This document shows, one piece after another, positions 18,158-26,165 of a stretch of DNA of 64,000 bases (position 1 is the stretch's first letter; every line of letters begins with the position of its first letter). The DNA comes from an uncultured Paenibacillaceae bacterium (lineage in GTDB: Bacteria > Bacillota > Bacilli > Paenibacillales > K13): the NCBI GenBank assembly GCA_913056365.1, contig CAJXLT010000007.1, positions 1-64,000 on the forward strand, written 5' to 3'. Both the position numbers and the translations under genes were made by a program. Below the pieces are notes generated by a model. It worked only from the letters and a program-made list of their open reading frames with translations. It had not been told where the DNA came from and did no database searches.

Positions 18158-19300
18158 TTGCTGAACTTAAGCGAATTATCCCGTCGCAATACGGGACTTA
18201 GTCCTTATGTGTGGGTCGTCTTCTACATCCTTCCTTTCTACTTTATCTTTCGCTCTACATCTACCTATACTATAGTGATTGGCATTACGCTGATCATCGT
18301 GTTCTTTATTTGCTACGTGCTATCCTTTGTATCCAAGGGATGGCTTGTTTACTTTTGGACTAGTGTACAGGTAGCCATCTCCGTCGCGATGAGTCTCATA
18401 TACGGCTATGTGTACTTTTCGTTGTTTCTAGCCTTTTTTATCGGCCATCTGAAGAACCGTGTCGCCTTCATCACCCTGTACACGATTCATCTTATCAGCA
18501 CGATCGTCACGATCAACTATGGCTTTGCTACGCAAAATCCGATCATGATCACGCAGCTGCCCTTCGTCTTCCTCAGCCTGATCGCCGTCGTGCTCTTGCC
18601 CGTCAGCACATACAACAAGAACAAGGAAGACCGTCTGCAAGGTCAGCTGGACGATGCGAACAAGCGCATCTCCGAGCTCGTTAAGTTGGAGGAGCGCCAG
18701 CGCATAGCGCGCGATCTGCATGACACACTCGGGCAGAAGCTGTCATTGATCGGCTTGAAGATCGATCTGGCCTCTAAGCTGATGAACAAGGATTCGCGCA
18801 AAGCGAAGGCCGAGCTGAACGATGTCCGGCAGACAGCGCGGGTCGCACTGCAGGAAGTGCGCGAATTAGTCACACAGATGCGCGGCAGCAAGCTGGAGGA
18901 TGAGTTGTTTCGGATCGAGCAGATTCTGAAAGCCGCCGAAATCTCCTTCACACTCGAAGGGGACCCGAAGCTAGCCAACACGTCGCTCATCGCTGAGAAT
19001 GTCATCAGCATGTGCCTGAAGGAAGCCGTAACCAATGTCGTCAAACATAGCGGAGCGAGCAACTGTCGGATCGACCTGATCCCGTCCCATACCGAGCTCG
19101 TCGTACAGGTGCAGGACGACGGCGTTGGCATCCCGCCTGGCATCAATCACTTTCGTGGCAACGGCTTACGCGGCATGCGCGAACGGCTCGAATTCGTGAA
19201 TGCTAGCCTTGAGATCGTGTCAGGGCAAGGACAGGGTACGACGCTGAAGATGAAAGTGCCATATTCAACCGTCAAACCGGAGGAGGGAGAAGCAGAATGA
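18158..19300 (+). CDS. desK: sensor histidine kinase DesK-like thermosensor
   Basis: 380 residues starting at TTG 18158 (AAGGAAGGGG upstream). About five hydrophobic helices fill the first ~150 residues. A HisKA_3 dimerisation domain follows with RIARDLHDTLGQK; the phosphoacceptor is His188, the same number as in B. subtilis DesK. An HATPase domain with an N-box (EAVTNVVKHS) and DDGVGIP completes it. It senses membrane thickness or order and controls phosphorylation of DesR. The stop overlaps the desR start by 4 bases (ATGA), so the pair is coupled. Confidence 0.92.
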   Translation: MLNLSELSRRNTGLSPYVWVVFYILPFYFIFRSTSTYTIVIGITLIIVFFICYVLSFVSKGWLVYFWTSVQVAISVAMSLIYGYVYFSLFLAFFIGHLKNRVAFITLYTIHLISTIVTINYGFATQNPIMITQLPFVFLSLIAVVLLPVSTYNKNKEDRLQGQLDDANKRISELVKLEERQRIARDLHDTLGQKLSLIGLKIDLASKLMNKDSRKAKAELNDVRQTARVALQEVRELVTQMRGSKLEDELFRIEQILKAAEISFTLEGDPKLANTSLIAENVISMCLKEAVTNVVKHSGASNCRIDLIPSHTELVVQVQDDGVGIPPGINHFRGNGLRGMRERLEFVNASLEIVSGQGQGTTLKMKVPYSTVKPEEGEAE

Positions 19301-19896
19301 TTCGCATTGTGATCGCTGAAGACCAGAAGATGCTACTCGGCGCGTTGGCCGCCTTAATTGACATGGAAGAGGACATGACCGTCGTCGGCCGCGCCGGGAA
19401 CGGCGAAGATGCCGTCAAGCTCGTGCGTGAGCTCGAACCAGACGTCTGCATGATGGACATCGAGATGCCTAGCATGAGCGGCCTGGAAGCCGCCGAAGAA
19501 CTGAAGGGGAGCAGCAGCAAGCTCGTCATTCTGACGACCTTCGCCCGCCCTGGCTACTTCGAGCGCGCAGTCAAGGCCGGCGTCGACGGCTACCTGCTCA
19601 AGGACAGCCCGAGCGAAGAGCTTGCAAGCTCCATCCGCAGCATCGTAGCAGGCCGGCGCATCTACGCCTCCGAGCTCGTCGACGAAGCATACAGTGAAGT
19701 CAACCCGCTCACCGAGCGGGAGAGCGAAGTGCTCGTGCTCATGGCCGACGGCAAGAACACGAAAGAAATCGCAAGCCAGCTGTTCTTGACAACCGGCACC
19801 GTCCGCAACTACATCAGCGTCATCCTCGACAAGCTCGACGTCACCAATCGCATCGAAGCGATCAAGCGGTTCAAGGAGAAGGGTTGGTTTAAGTGA
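19297..19896 (+). CDS. desR: response regulator DesR-like (NarL/LuxR family)
   Basis: 199 residues. A receiver domain contains D54 in CMMDIEMP, the acidic pair in IAEDQ and Lys in LLKDSP. The C-terminal LuxR-type HTH (LTERESEVLVLMADGKNTKEI) carries recognition helix TTGTVRNYISVILDKL. Phosphorylated DesR activates the desaturase promoter in B. subtilis. The gene is the last of the operon and is followed by a strong terminator. Confidence 0.93.
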   Translation: MIRIVIAEDQKMLLGALAALIDMEEDMTVVGRAGNGEDAVKLVRELEPDVCMMDIEMPSMSGLEAAEELKGSSSKLVILTTFARPGYFERAVKAGVDGYLLKDSPSEELASSIRSIVAGRRIYASELVDEAYSEVNPLTERESEVLVLMADGKNTKEIASQLFLTTGTVRNYISVILDKLDVTNRIEAIKRFKEKGWFK

Positions 19897-19960
19897 GGGG
19901 TTGATATTGAGACTCAGCAAAATTAGTAGCTTGAGAAATAACTATTGATGAACTTATTTA

Positions 19961-19995
19961 GTGAATGCCTACGGTTCAGGTATTCACTTTTTTTA
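19961..19995 (+). terminator. intrinsic terminator after desR
   Basis: GTGAATGCCT pairs with AGGTATTCAC (one G-T pair) around a 7-base loop and is followed directly by seven T residues. The rest of the 373-base gap up to 20269 has no convincing gene; a weak cre-like sequence (GGTGAGCGCTATCG, 20071-20084) lies in it. Confidence 0.85.
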
Positions 19996-20269
19996 TTGAT
20001 GATGGCAAATGGACATAGGCAAGTGATACATACTTCATATAACAATTTTTACTTGAATAGATTTGGGTGAGGTGAGCGCTATCGTTTGAATTGAAGGTCC
20101 ATGCAATGGTCGAGTATCTTACAGCGATCACGAAAGTTCATAGACTTTTCTCGGTTGATGGGGGCACGAAGTCATTTTATACTGTAAAGAGAAGAAAGCA
20201 ATTGGAGAGACTAAGGATACGCAGAGATAATATGGCAAGAGCATGCAGCAGCAGGAGGTGGCATGAAAT

Positions 20270-21040
20270 ATGGGGAAGGTAGCAGTGATAACAGGCGGGG
20301 CGTCTGGTTTGGGACTTTCCGTAGTGGAACGATTCGCGCGCGAGCACTATAAGGTTGTAATCGTCGATCTGTCAACCGAGCAAGGTGAGGCGCATGCCAA
20401 GCGATTGAATGAGGAAGGGTTGGACGTTCACTTCATCACAGCCGATGTGTCGCGCCAAGCGAATGCGAAGCAAGCGGCAGAACGGATCTTCCAGCAATTC
20501 GGCGGGATTGATGTGCTGGTGAACTCAGCGGGCATTATTCGGCGCAGGAACAATGTCGATGTACCCGACGAGGAGCTAAATGCGGTACTGAATGTCAATC
20601 TGAATGGCACCGTATATATGAGCCAAGCGGTTCAGCCTTACATGGCGAAGAGCGGAGGCGGAGCGATCTGCAATATGGCATCGATGTTGGCTCACTATGG
20701 AAGCAAGAACTTGCTTCCATACGCAGCGTCGAAGGGCGGCGTTGTCCAGGTGACCAAATGCTTGGCCGTTGATTGGGCAGAGCAACACATTCGCGTGAAT
20801 GCGGTCAGTCCCGGGTATATCGAGACACCATTATCATCGGGCGCAACGAGAGACCCGGCCTTCAACGAACGGATTTTGTCGAGAACACCGCAGCGGCGAT
20901 ACGGCAAGCCCGAAGAGGTAGCCAACGCTATATATTTTCTATGTTCGGAGGAGGCAAGCTTCATCACAGGCGTCGTACTGCCGATAGACGGCGGATTGCT
21001 AGCTGGCGATCCTTCGTTGTTCCCGCCGTCAGCTCATTAA
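20270..21040 (+). CDS. short-chain dehydrogenase/reductase (SDR)
   Basis: 256 residues, classical SDR. The nucleotide-binding TGGASGLG is near residues 8-15, NSAG at 85-88, catalytic Ser138, Tyr151 and Lys155 (YAASK), and the PGYIETPL segment follows. D33 after the second strand (IVDLS) favours NAD(H). The substrate is unknown; alcohol or sugar-alcohol oxidation is typical. The ribosome site is AGCAGGAGGTGG. The cupin gene begins 21 bases downstream, so the two probably act in one pathway on a carbonyl compound. Confidence 0.9.
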   Translation: MGKVAVITGGASGLGLSVVERFAREHYKVVIVDLSTEQGEAHAKRLNEEGLDVHFITADVSRQANAKQAAERIFQQFGGIDVLVNSAGIIRRRNNVDVPDEELNAVLNVNLNGTVYMSQAVQPYMAKSGGGAICNMASMLAHYGSKNLLPYAASKGGVVQVTKCLAVDWAEQHIRVNAVSPGYIETPLSSGATRDPAFNERILSRTPQRRYGKPEEVANAIYFLCSEEASFITGVVLPIDGGLLAGDPSLFPPSAH

Positions 21041-21061
21041 ACTAACTATGGAGGGATTTCC

Positions 21062-21547
21062 ATGCAAATTCCAAAAGACTTAAATAGCTTTACCCAAGCA
21101 GCGGGATTGCCGGATCAAGCGATTGATATCGATAAGCTGCCTTGGGTGCCGCAGTCGGATCGTGTCTGGTTCAAGCCTGTTCGATTTGATTTGTCTACAG
21201 GGCGTTGGATCAATCTTCTCAAGGTGACACCAGGCGGTGTTGTGAACCGTCATCGTCATACTGGCGGCCAGGTCATGGCTTATACGATCCAAGGAACATG
21301 GCGTTATCTGGAGAGAGATTGGGTTGCGAAGCCGGGCACATTCGTATATGAACCACCGGGCGACATTCATACCTTGCTTGTAGAAGGGCAAGAGGAAATG
21401 ATCACCATGTTCATTCTGGAAGGCACTGTTCAATATCTAGACGAGGACGATCGCGTGTTCTACCAGGATGATGTCTTTACGAAGCTGAAGCTGTACCAAG
21501 AGTATTGTCGCGAGCATAATATTGCTGAGGTGAACTTGCTCTACTGA
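21062..21547 (+). CDS. cupin protein, 2,4'-dihydroxyacetophenone dioxygenase (DAD) type
   Basis: 161 residues with a single cupin barrel. The metal-binding motif is RHRHTGGQV followed by a later GDIHTLL histidine, and the order of blocks (WINLLKVTPGGV, YTIQGTWRYLERDW, GTFVYEPPGDIHT) matches the DAD-like group that cleaves C-C bonds or binds Fe or Ni. Dioxygenase activity is inferred, and the true substrate may be an acetoacetate or acylpyruvate-like diketone. It is co-transcribed with the SDR (ribosome site GGAGGGATTTCC). Confidence 0.75.
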   Translation: MQIPKDLNSFTQAAGLPDQAIDIDKLPWVPQSDRVWFKPVRFDLSTGRWINLLKVTPGGVVNRHRHTGGQVMAYTIQGTWRYLERDWVAKPGTFVYEPPGDIHTLLVEGQEEMITMFILEGTVQYLDEDDRVFYQDDVFTKLKLYQEYCREHNIAEVNLLY

Positions 21548-21564
21548 GCACGATGCCTCTTGTC

Positions 21565-21597
21565 ATCCCGGTGCAGATCGATCGTGCCGGGATTATT
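21565..21597 (+). terminator. hairpin after the SDR-cupin pair
   Basis: ATCCCGG-GCA and TGCCGGGAT pair with one bulged base around GATCGATCG and are followed by the T/A-rich TATTTAC. The U tract is short, so termination is probable but not certain. Confidence 0.6.
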
Positions 21598-21695
21598 TAC
21601 GGTGATAAGGAGATGTTGCCTCCCAAGTTGCATCGATGCTGCGGTTATTGTACATTGAGTAATAATGCGGAAATTAGATAGGGGCATGGGATACG

Positions 21696-22235
21696 ATGAG
21701 CAAAAAAACAGGGTGGTCGATAGCAGGATTAGGCTTTGCGGTGCTCGTGATTTTGTTGATAGTAGCAAATCTTCAGGATGGAACAACTACGAACGAAGCA
21801 ACAGTAGATGTGAAGCAATTGGTGGAGGATTACAGTTTGGGGAAAATCCAGAGCCAGTCCGCATCCATCACATCGCATCAGCTTATCGTGACGAACAGTG
21901 ATAAGAGTCAAGTCACTTATGATCTGCCGGATGAGGAGTTTTTCGTTTCGATAGCACCATATGTGACCGGTACCCATACTTGCGCAATTCATAGCCTGAC
22001 GGGCTGCCGCGGCGAAATGCCGGATGAAGCGTTTCAAGTTCATATCATAGACGAGACTGGCAATGTTGTGTTGAACCAGTCTATGAAATCTTATGAGAAT
22101 GGATTTCTAGATCTGTGGCTGCCTCGCAATCAAACCTATCAGGTAACCATCACGCACGACGGCAGAACGCAGTCTTCGGAGATCTCCACTTACGAAGGAG
22201 ATGACACTTGCATCACTACGATGCAGCTGATTTGA
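21696..22235 (+). CDS. cueP: CueP family metal-binding protein
   Basis: 179 residues with one N-terminal membrane anchor or signal helix (WSIAGLGFAVLVILLIVANL). The rest matches the CueP family: YDLPDEEFFVSIAPYV, the Cys pair in THTCAIHSLTGCRGE, the block NGFLDLWLPRNQTYQVTI and the C-terminal Cys in DDTCITTMQLI. CueP binds copper in the Salmonella periplasm; in a Gram-positive it would act on the outer face of the membrane. No CueR or copper ATPase is nearby, so the regulation is unknown. Confidence 0.85.
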   Translation: MSKKTGWSIAGLGFAVLVILLIVANLQDGTTTNEATVDVKQLVEDYSLGKIQSQSASITSHQLIVTNSDKSQVTYDLPDEEFFVSIAPYVTGTHTCAIHSLTGCRGEMPDEAFQVHIIDETGNVVLNQSMKSYENGFLDLWLPRNQTYQVTITHDGRTQSSEISTYEGDDTCITTMQLI

Positions 22236-22274
22236 CGTTACAGCATGGTATATAGCATAGGGACACCATCGATG

Positions 22275-22306
22275 ACACATTCGCTTAGGTGCGGATGTGT
22301 TTCTTC
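22275..22306 (+). terminator. intrinsic terminator after cueP
   Basis: ACACATTCGC pairs with GCGGATGTGT (one mismatch) around a short loop, followed by TTCTT. The remaining ~250 bases up to the toxin gene have no clear gene. Confidence 0.65.
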
Positions 22307-22558
22307 GACATGGGGGTCAGCTGCTTGAACAAGTGAATGAAGCTGGTAGTATGAAATTCATCATAATATAAGATCAACTATTTCGAAAAAGGATTTCTGT
22401 AGAAAATGTCGAATAATGGAATGATCTACTCACTTGGTTCCGGCACTCTTGATTTGCTTGCGCATTGTTCTAGTTAGCATCTTGACCTCACACCGCATAC
22501 AAGCAGCATCCAGTGGTTAGCCGTCAGCTTCCGGAAGGCTGTAATCGTGAGGAGGGAG

Positions 22559-23947
22559 ATGAAGATAAGTCAGATCTACATCAATCTTACCGAAGTCCGG
22601 GCACTGCATAGCCAGTTATCAGGTCAGTATCGCCAATTAGCAACATCCCGTGAAGATTTCAATCGGTTGCGGCCGCAAGTAGATCGAGACATCCTGTATC
22701 GGCACGGCATACAGGGACAGCTAAATCGGATTCAGCATGCGATGCAGCAAGTAGAAGGGCGCATGCTTGCCTTAACGCAATACATGAAGGATAGCGCAGA
22801 TCAATATGAGCAGACCGAGCATGATTTGCTGCAAGCTGCACAGTCAATCGGAACGGCGATGCACACTGTCCCCCTCTATGCTGGCGGGTCTGCCCTAACT
22901 TCCGAGCAGCGAAGGCAACAGCTCGCCGATCTATTCCGCGATATTGGGATAACCCCGAATGCAATTGTCTCCTTTCTACAACAGAAGGACAACGTCAAGA
23001 AGATGGTGAGAATCTTAAGCAGCATTAGTCCATCAGCAGCGGTATCCTTATTCTTGCAAGAAGGAATGCAGAAGTGGGGACTGATCTCCCCGCAGCAGGC
23101 AGACCAGTTACGGACGGGCCTTCAACAGAAGCAGATGGCTAAACATGAAGATGAAGTCGCGCTGCCAGTACATCAGGACATTCCTCCCTTCGGCCGCTAT
23201 GACCGGAATCGGGAATTGAATCAAGTGATCTATACCGATGCCAATGGACAGCAGACTGTGATCGACGATGACAACATGACCAAGCTTATATATGCCTACC
23301 ATGCAACAGGGCGAAACGTGCATGCAGGAGATATCCTGAATTTCATGAATGTAGACATCAGCGAATTCGCGGAGTATGTCATGGAACAGGGCTACGATCC
23401 CCGCACATTCCTGCCACTTCAAGCAGGAGAAGAGGATGGCATTGAAGCCTACGTGCAAGCAAGGATCACGGAAGGGACCGAACGCAGGCAAGAAGCAAGG
23501 GAATGGCAGTCTGAGTCATTGGAATACGTACCGGGCATAGGAACGGGAAAAGAAATGATAGAGCTGATCATAGGTAAGGATATACTGACAGGCGAAGACA
23601 TACCCGCGATTGATTATGCATTAGCTCCGCTCATGGTAATGGGCCCTTTTGGCAAATTAGTACGTCGTGGCGGAGACGAAGCAGCAGACGTTGCCTCGAA
23701 CATAGTACGGAAGAATGCGGATGATGTGGTTGAGGGTGGTCTTTTCCAATCAGGTGCTAATGCCTTAAGGAATTTTGATATTGATAATGCTTTTGTCAAA
23801 ACAAAACATCTATCTACAACTGGCGGCAATGGTGCGAAGTTTTTAGGAAATACAAAAGCAGAATCAGAAGCTCTATTAAAGGACGTAATGCAAAATGGTA
23901 AAATCAGAGATGTCTTAGAAAATGGATTAACAAAAAAAAGGAAATAA
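22559..23947 (+). CDS. polymorphic toxin with pre-toxin (PT-TG-like) domain, C-terminus frameshifted
   Basis: 462 residues from ATG 22559 to a TAA just after an A8 tract. The first ~100 residues are Gln/Arg-rich amphipathic helices resembling WXG100/LXG-type secretion domains of type VII systems; there is no signal peptide. Around residues 325-370 the block YVPGIGTGKEMIELIIGK resembles the pre-toxin TG domain. The last ~70 residues shift to AT-rich codons (DIDNAFVKTKHLSTTGG onward), marking the toxin cassette. Reading is cut at LTKKRK; skipping one A in 23932-23939 restores 40 further residues ending SAYPVK. An intact 94-residue gene of immunity type follows. Either a phase-variable tract, a decayed toxin or a sequencing indel. 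Confidence 0.7.
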   Translation: MKISQIYINLTEVRALHSQLSGQYRQLATSREDFNRLRPQVDRDILYRHGIQGQLNRIQHAMQQVEGRMLALTQYMKDSADQYEQTEHDLLQAAQSIGTAMHTVPLYAGGSALTSEQRRQQLADLFRDIGITPNAIVSFLQQKDNVKKMVRILSSISPSAAVSLFLQEGMQKWGLISPQQADQLRTGLQQKQMAKHEDEVALPVHQDIPPFGRYDRNRELNQVIYTDANGQQTVIDDDNMTKLIYAYHATGRNVHAGDILNFMNVDISEFAEYVMEQGYDPRTFLPLQAGEEDGIEAYVQARITEGTERRQEAREWQSESLEYVPGIGTGKEMIELIIGKDILTGEDIPAIDYALAPLMVMGPFGKLVRRGGDEAADVASNIVRKNADDVVEGGLFQSGANALRNFDIDNAFVKTKHLSTTGGNGAKFLGNTKAESEALLKDVMQNGKIRDVLENGLTKKRK

Positions 23948-24062
23948 ATCATATGAAATTATTATTGATGCGGGGAAAAAAGTAGGGACACGTGGTGAAT
24001 CATCTGTAAAGATTATTCTTTCTGAAGACGGCGGGTTGTTATCTGCATATCCAGTAAAATAA
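23932..24062 (+). pseudogene. displaced C-terminal 40 residues of the toxin domain
   Basis: In the +1 frame after the A8 run (23932-23939) the sequence reads GNKSYEIIIDAGKKVGTRGE and on to LLSAYPVK, stopping at 24060-24062. It has no start codon or ribosome site of its own, has the same AT-rich composition as the end of the preceding frame, and stops 13 bases before the immunity gene, whose ribosome site follows immediately. KHL near the domain start and a C-terminal YP recall RNase toxins of the Barnase-EndoU-ColicinE5-RelE fold; this is inference. Confidence 0.65.
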
Positions 24063-24075
24063 GGAGGTATATCTA

Positions 24076-24360
24076 ATGGAGAACTTAGTTGGAAGGTTTT
24101 TAGATGACGAAATTTCATCACAAGAGTTATATCAATCTATTCATGATTTCATCACATCCTATCACATCAGAAGTGGTGAGTTCGAAGCAAACTATTATGT
24201 TATAAAAAAAATGGATCATGATAATTTTATTGTTTTCCCTGAAAATGTTTTCCCTGATAATCATAGAGAAATCCCAAATTGCTTTTCAATCTATAAGGAT
24301 GATTTAATTGCTAGAATTAATGAACATGCTAAAAATCAAGGTTTCACAGTACCAGATTAG
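24076..24360 (+). CDS. putative immunity protein for the adjacent toxin
   Basis: 94 residues, acidic, AT-rich, cytoplasmic (no signal or membrane helix). It begins after AAGGAGGTATATCTA, an excellent ribosome site, 13 bases past the reconstructed toxin stop. Position, size, acidity and composition shared with the toxin C-terminus are the evidence; I do not recognise the family. The frame is intact although the toxin frame is broken, which fits selection to keep immunity. A strong terminator follows. Confidence 0.65.
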   Translation: MENLVGRFLDDEISSQELYQSIHDFITSYHIRSGEFEANYYVIKKMDHDNFIVFPENVFPDNHREIPNCFSIYKDDLIARINEHAKNQGFTVPD

Positions 24361-24386
24361 GAGCACCAATTAACCGCCATAAGGTC

Positions 24387-24430
24387 AAACACCGGGAAAT
24401 TCATCACATGCGGATTCCCGGTGTTTGTTT
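24387..24430 (+). terminator. strong intrinsic terminator after the immunity gene
   Basis: AAACACCGGGAA and TTCCCGGTGTTT form a perfect 12-bp stem around a 15-base loop, followed by GTTTGG. It can also serve the convergent isomerase gene because the stem is symmetrical. Confidence 0.8.
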
Positions 24431-24478
24431 GGTGCGGAACGTCAATCAACTTCAGAAGGATTTAACTGAATATTCACC

Positions 24479-25261
24479 TTAACGTCCGACCCCAGACTCA
24501 CGAACTGCGCGTTGAATCGTGAGCAGATCGTGGGCAGTTTCGATATACTCGTCCTTGCCACCGCGGAATTCTAGCGACCAGCACCCTTGATAACCGGCTC
24601 TCTGCAGCAGCTGTATCTTCTGAACAAGCTCCGGTCCGGTGAAATCGACGAATGCGCGGTCCAGCTGGGCGTGCATCGTGAATGGAGCTGCGATCTCATC
24701 GCCGATTGCTTGGTCCGCCTCCCAGCGGTTCACATTCAGGACGATGCCGAATGCGGGAGAGTCGACAGCCTCGGCAAGTTGCTTCAGATTGGCAGGCACC
24801 TGTGCCGCCAGCTGATGTGTTTGCGGACCTACTCGGAAGCCATGCTCCTCGGCAAATTTCGTGTATTCCTTATAACGCTTCACGCAAAAGGCAAACTGCT
24901 CTTCGGTCAAGGTCTTATCATGAATCCCGAGATCGATGCGCAGCGATTGCACACCCCACTTGCGAGCGATATCCAGGTAGGTGCGTGCTTTGTGTGCATT
25001 GTGCTCGCGAACTTCGGGATCATCGTGCCAGATGTCGGCGCCGTCCACGGCTAGATTGGCTACGATTAGTTCTTCTTCTTGTAACGTTGCTTGAATGCTG
25101 TCTATGTATGTCTCGTCGAGCGAGGCTAACATGCCGTTCCAAATATCTGCATGCTGCAGACGGTAACGGTATTTGATGCTTTCGAGGTAACCGAACACAT
25201 TCATTTTGCCTGCTTCAAACAATGCATGGTACGACCAAGATCCAACGGAATAGGCTGTCAT
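24479..25261 (-). CDS. sugar phosphate isomerase/epimerase (xylose isomerase-like TIM barrel)
   Basis: 260 residues of the AP_endonuc_2/xylose-isomerase-like TIM barrel. Characteristic strand ends are visible: LESIKYRYRLQHADIWNGML, EEELIVANLAVDGADIW, GVQSLRIDLG, HGFRVGPQTHQL, FGIVLNVNRW and GCWSLEFRGG with metal-binding Glu, His and Asp residues. It likely isomerises or epimerises a sugar or cyclitol derivative with a divalent metal. The ATG follows a GGAGGACAAT ribosome site. It stands alone between two toxin/immunity pairs, so the pathway is not evident. Confidence 0.85.
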   Translation of the reverse strand: MTAYSVGSWSYHALFEAGKMNVFGYLESIKYRYRLQHADIWNGMLASLDETYIDSIQATLQEEELIVANLAVDGADIWHDDPEVREHNAHKARTYLDIARKWGVQSLRIDLGIHDKTLTEEQFAFCVKRYKEYTKFAEEHGFRVGPQTHQLAAQVPANLKQLAEAVDSPAFGIVLNVNRWEADQAIGDEIAAPFTMHAQLDRAFVDFTGPELVQKIQLLQRAGYQGCWSLEFRGGKDEYIETAHDLLTIQRAVRESGVGR

Positions 25262-25340
25262 ATTGTCCTCCTTGATGTTTGGGTCAAGCCCTTGCTATAC
25301 GGATATCATAGCATACTGGACGATGAAGATGTAGGGATCG

Positions 25341-25540
25341 AGTATATGATTCCTGCAAATGTGCAGGCTTAGTCCCCTCATAGTAGGGGATATTCCGAAA
25401 TTGCTGCGAATCTGCAGCTTTCTCTCTCTGAATTCGCGGTTTGAGGGTGCTGTCGATGATTAAGCCTGCACAATCGTAGGTATTTTGCCAGCAGGTCCTA
25501 ATAACGAGTATCATTCCTGCACTTTTGCATCTTTTTCCCT
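25341..25540 (-). repeat. second cluster of dispersed TGCA-type repeat units
   Basis: The 456 bases between the isomerase and the second toxin hold no gene. Read on the minus strand they contain four related units: AAGATGCAAAAGTGCAGGAA (about 25517-25536), ACGATTGTGCAGGCTTAATC (about 25461), AAGCTGCAGATTCGCAGCAA (about 25402) and CCTGCACATTTGCAGGAA (about 25351). The first and last match the unit near 2442 with two and one differences in their cores. Several form CCTGCA..TGCAGG hairpins. A CCCCT..AGGGG hairpin lies at 25374-25389. Confidence 0.5.
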
Positions 25541-25568
25541 CGCAGTTCCCTCTGAAGCGAATGAAGCG

Positions 25569-25600
25569 CTCTCACGCACCCGATGTGAGGCTTTTTTTAT
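25569..25600 (+). terminator. intrinsic terminator without an upstream gene
   Basis: CTCAC and GTGAG pair around a 9-base loop, with flanking AGC/GCT pairing possible, followed by seven T residues. No plus-strand gene ends upstream, so either a non-coding transcript crosses the repeat cluster or the hairpin is fortuitous. Confidence 0.45.
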
Positions 25601-25717
25601 GTGGAAAAAGCACAAAAAAGTAAACAAGATTTTGAAATTCGCTGAATAAACTGTAGTAAGCACTTTGTTAGACCTGACACGCTTAGTAGGGGCTGATCTT
25701 GAAAGGGGAGACCAAGT

Positions 25718-26161
25718 ATGTACATTGACCATTTGCCGTCGGTACAATTCTTAGTCACCACGATGGACTATTTCCCTGAAGTAGTGAATAAATATAGTGA
25801 CAGTGAAACGCCCACACCGACAGTTGTCGTGAAGATGCCTATTGTCGTTGGTGAGAATATGAGGCGCGTCAAGCATTATGCGAACAAAGTAGGCGGCCAC
25901 ACTTATCGGCCCAGGAAGCTGGAGCCGTTCGATCTGGCCACGGCCTTGCGCCGCAATCGCCAGTGGATTCTTAAGATGAAGCGACAGGGCAGGGAGTTCA
26001 TTGACATAGGTCCGGATTTTGCTAGAAGAGAAGCGGGGGCTAATCCAAGTCTTTTTTACAATACAGAACGAAGACAGTTGGACGGGTATGAGAAGTATAG
26101 TAAAGTATTTATAAGATTGGGGAAGAGTAATGGCGGCGTGTACGGCATCGACTGCTGGTGA
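25718..26161 (+). CDS. polymorphic-toxin-type C-terminal domain protein (stand-alone)
   Basis: 147 residues, ribosome site AAAGGGGAG. Residues ~60-147 match a pattern I recall from C-termini of polymorphic and RHS-type toxins: RNRQWILKMKRQGREFIDIG, PDFARREAG, FYNTERRQLDGYEKY and a Gly-rich end (GGVYGIDCW). The first ~55 residues are unlike a secretion domain and there is no signal peptide, so this is an orphan cassette lacking its delivery module, or the domain acts intracellularly. The enzymatic activity of this domain is not known to me. A small gene starts 4 bases after the stop, in the position of an immunity gene. Confidence 0.6.
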   Translation: MYIDHLPSVQFLVTTMDYFPEVVNKYSDSETPTPTVVVKMPIVVGENMRRVKHYANKVGGHTYRPRKLEPFDLATALRRNRQWILKMKRQGREFIDIGPDFARREAGANPSLFYNTERRQLDGYEKYSKVFIRLGKSNGGVYGIDCW

Positions 26162-26165
26162 GGTG

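Noticed and set aside
20091-20282. 63-codon frame between desR and the SDR gene
   Set aside because: No ribosome site, basic low-quality composition and overlap with the SDR start; it looks like chance coding.
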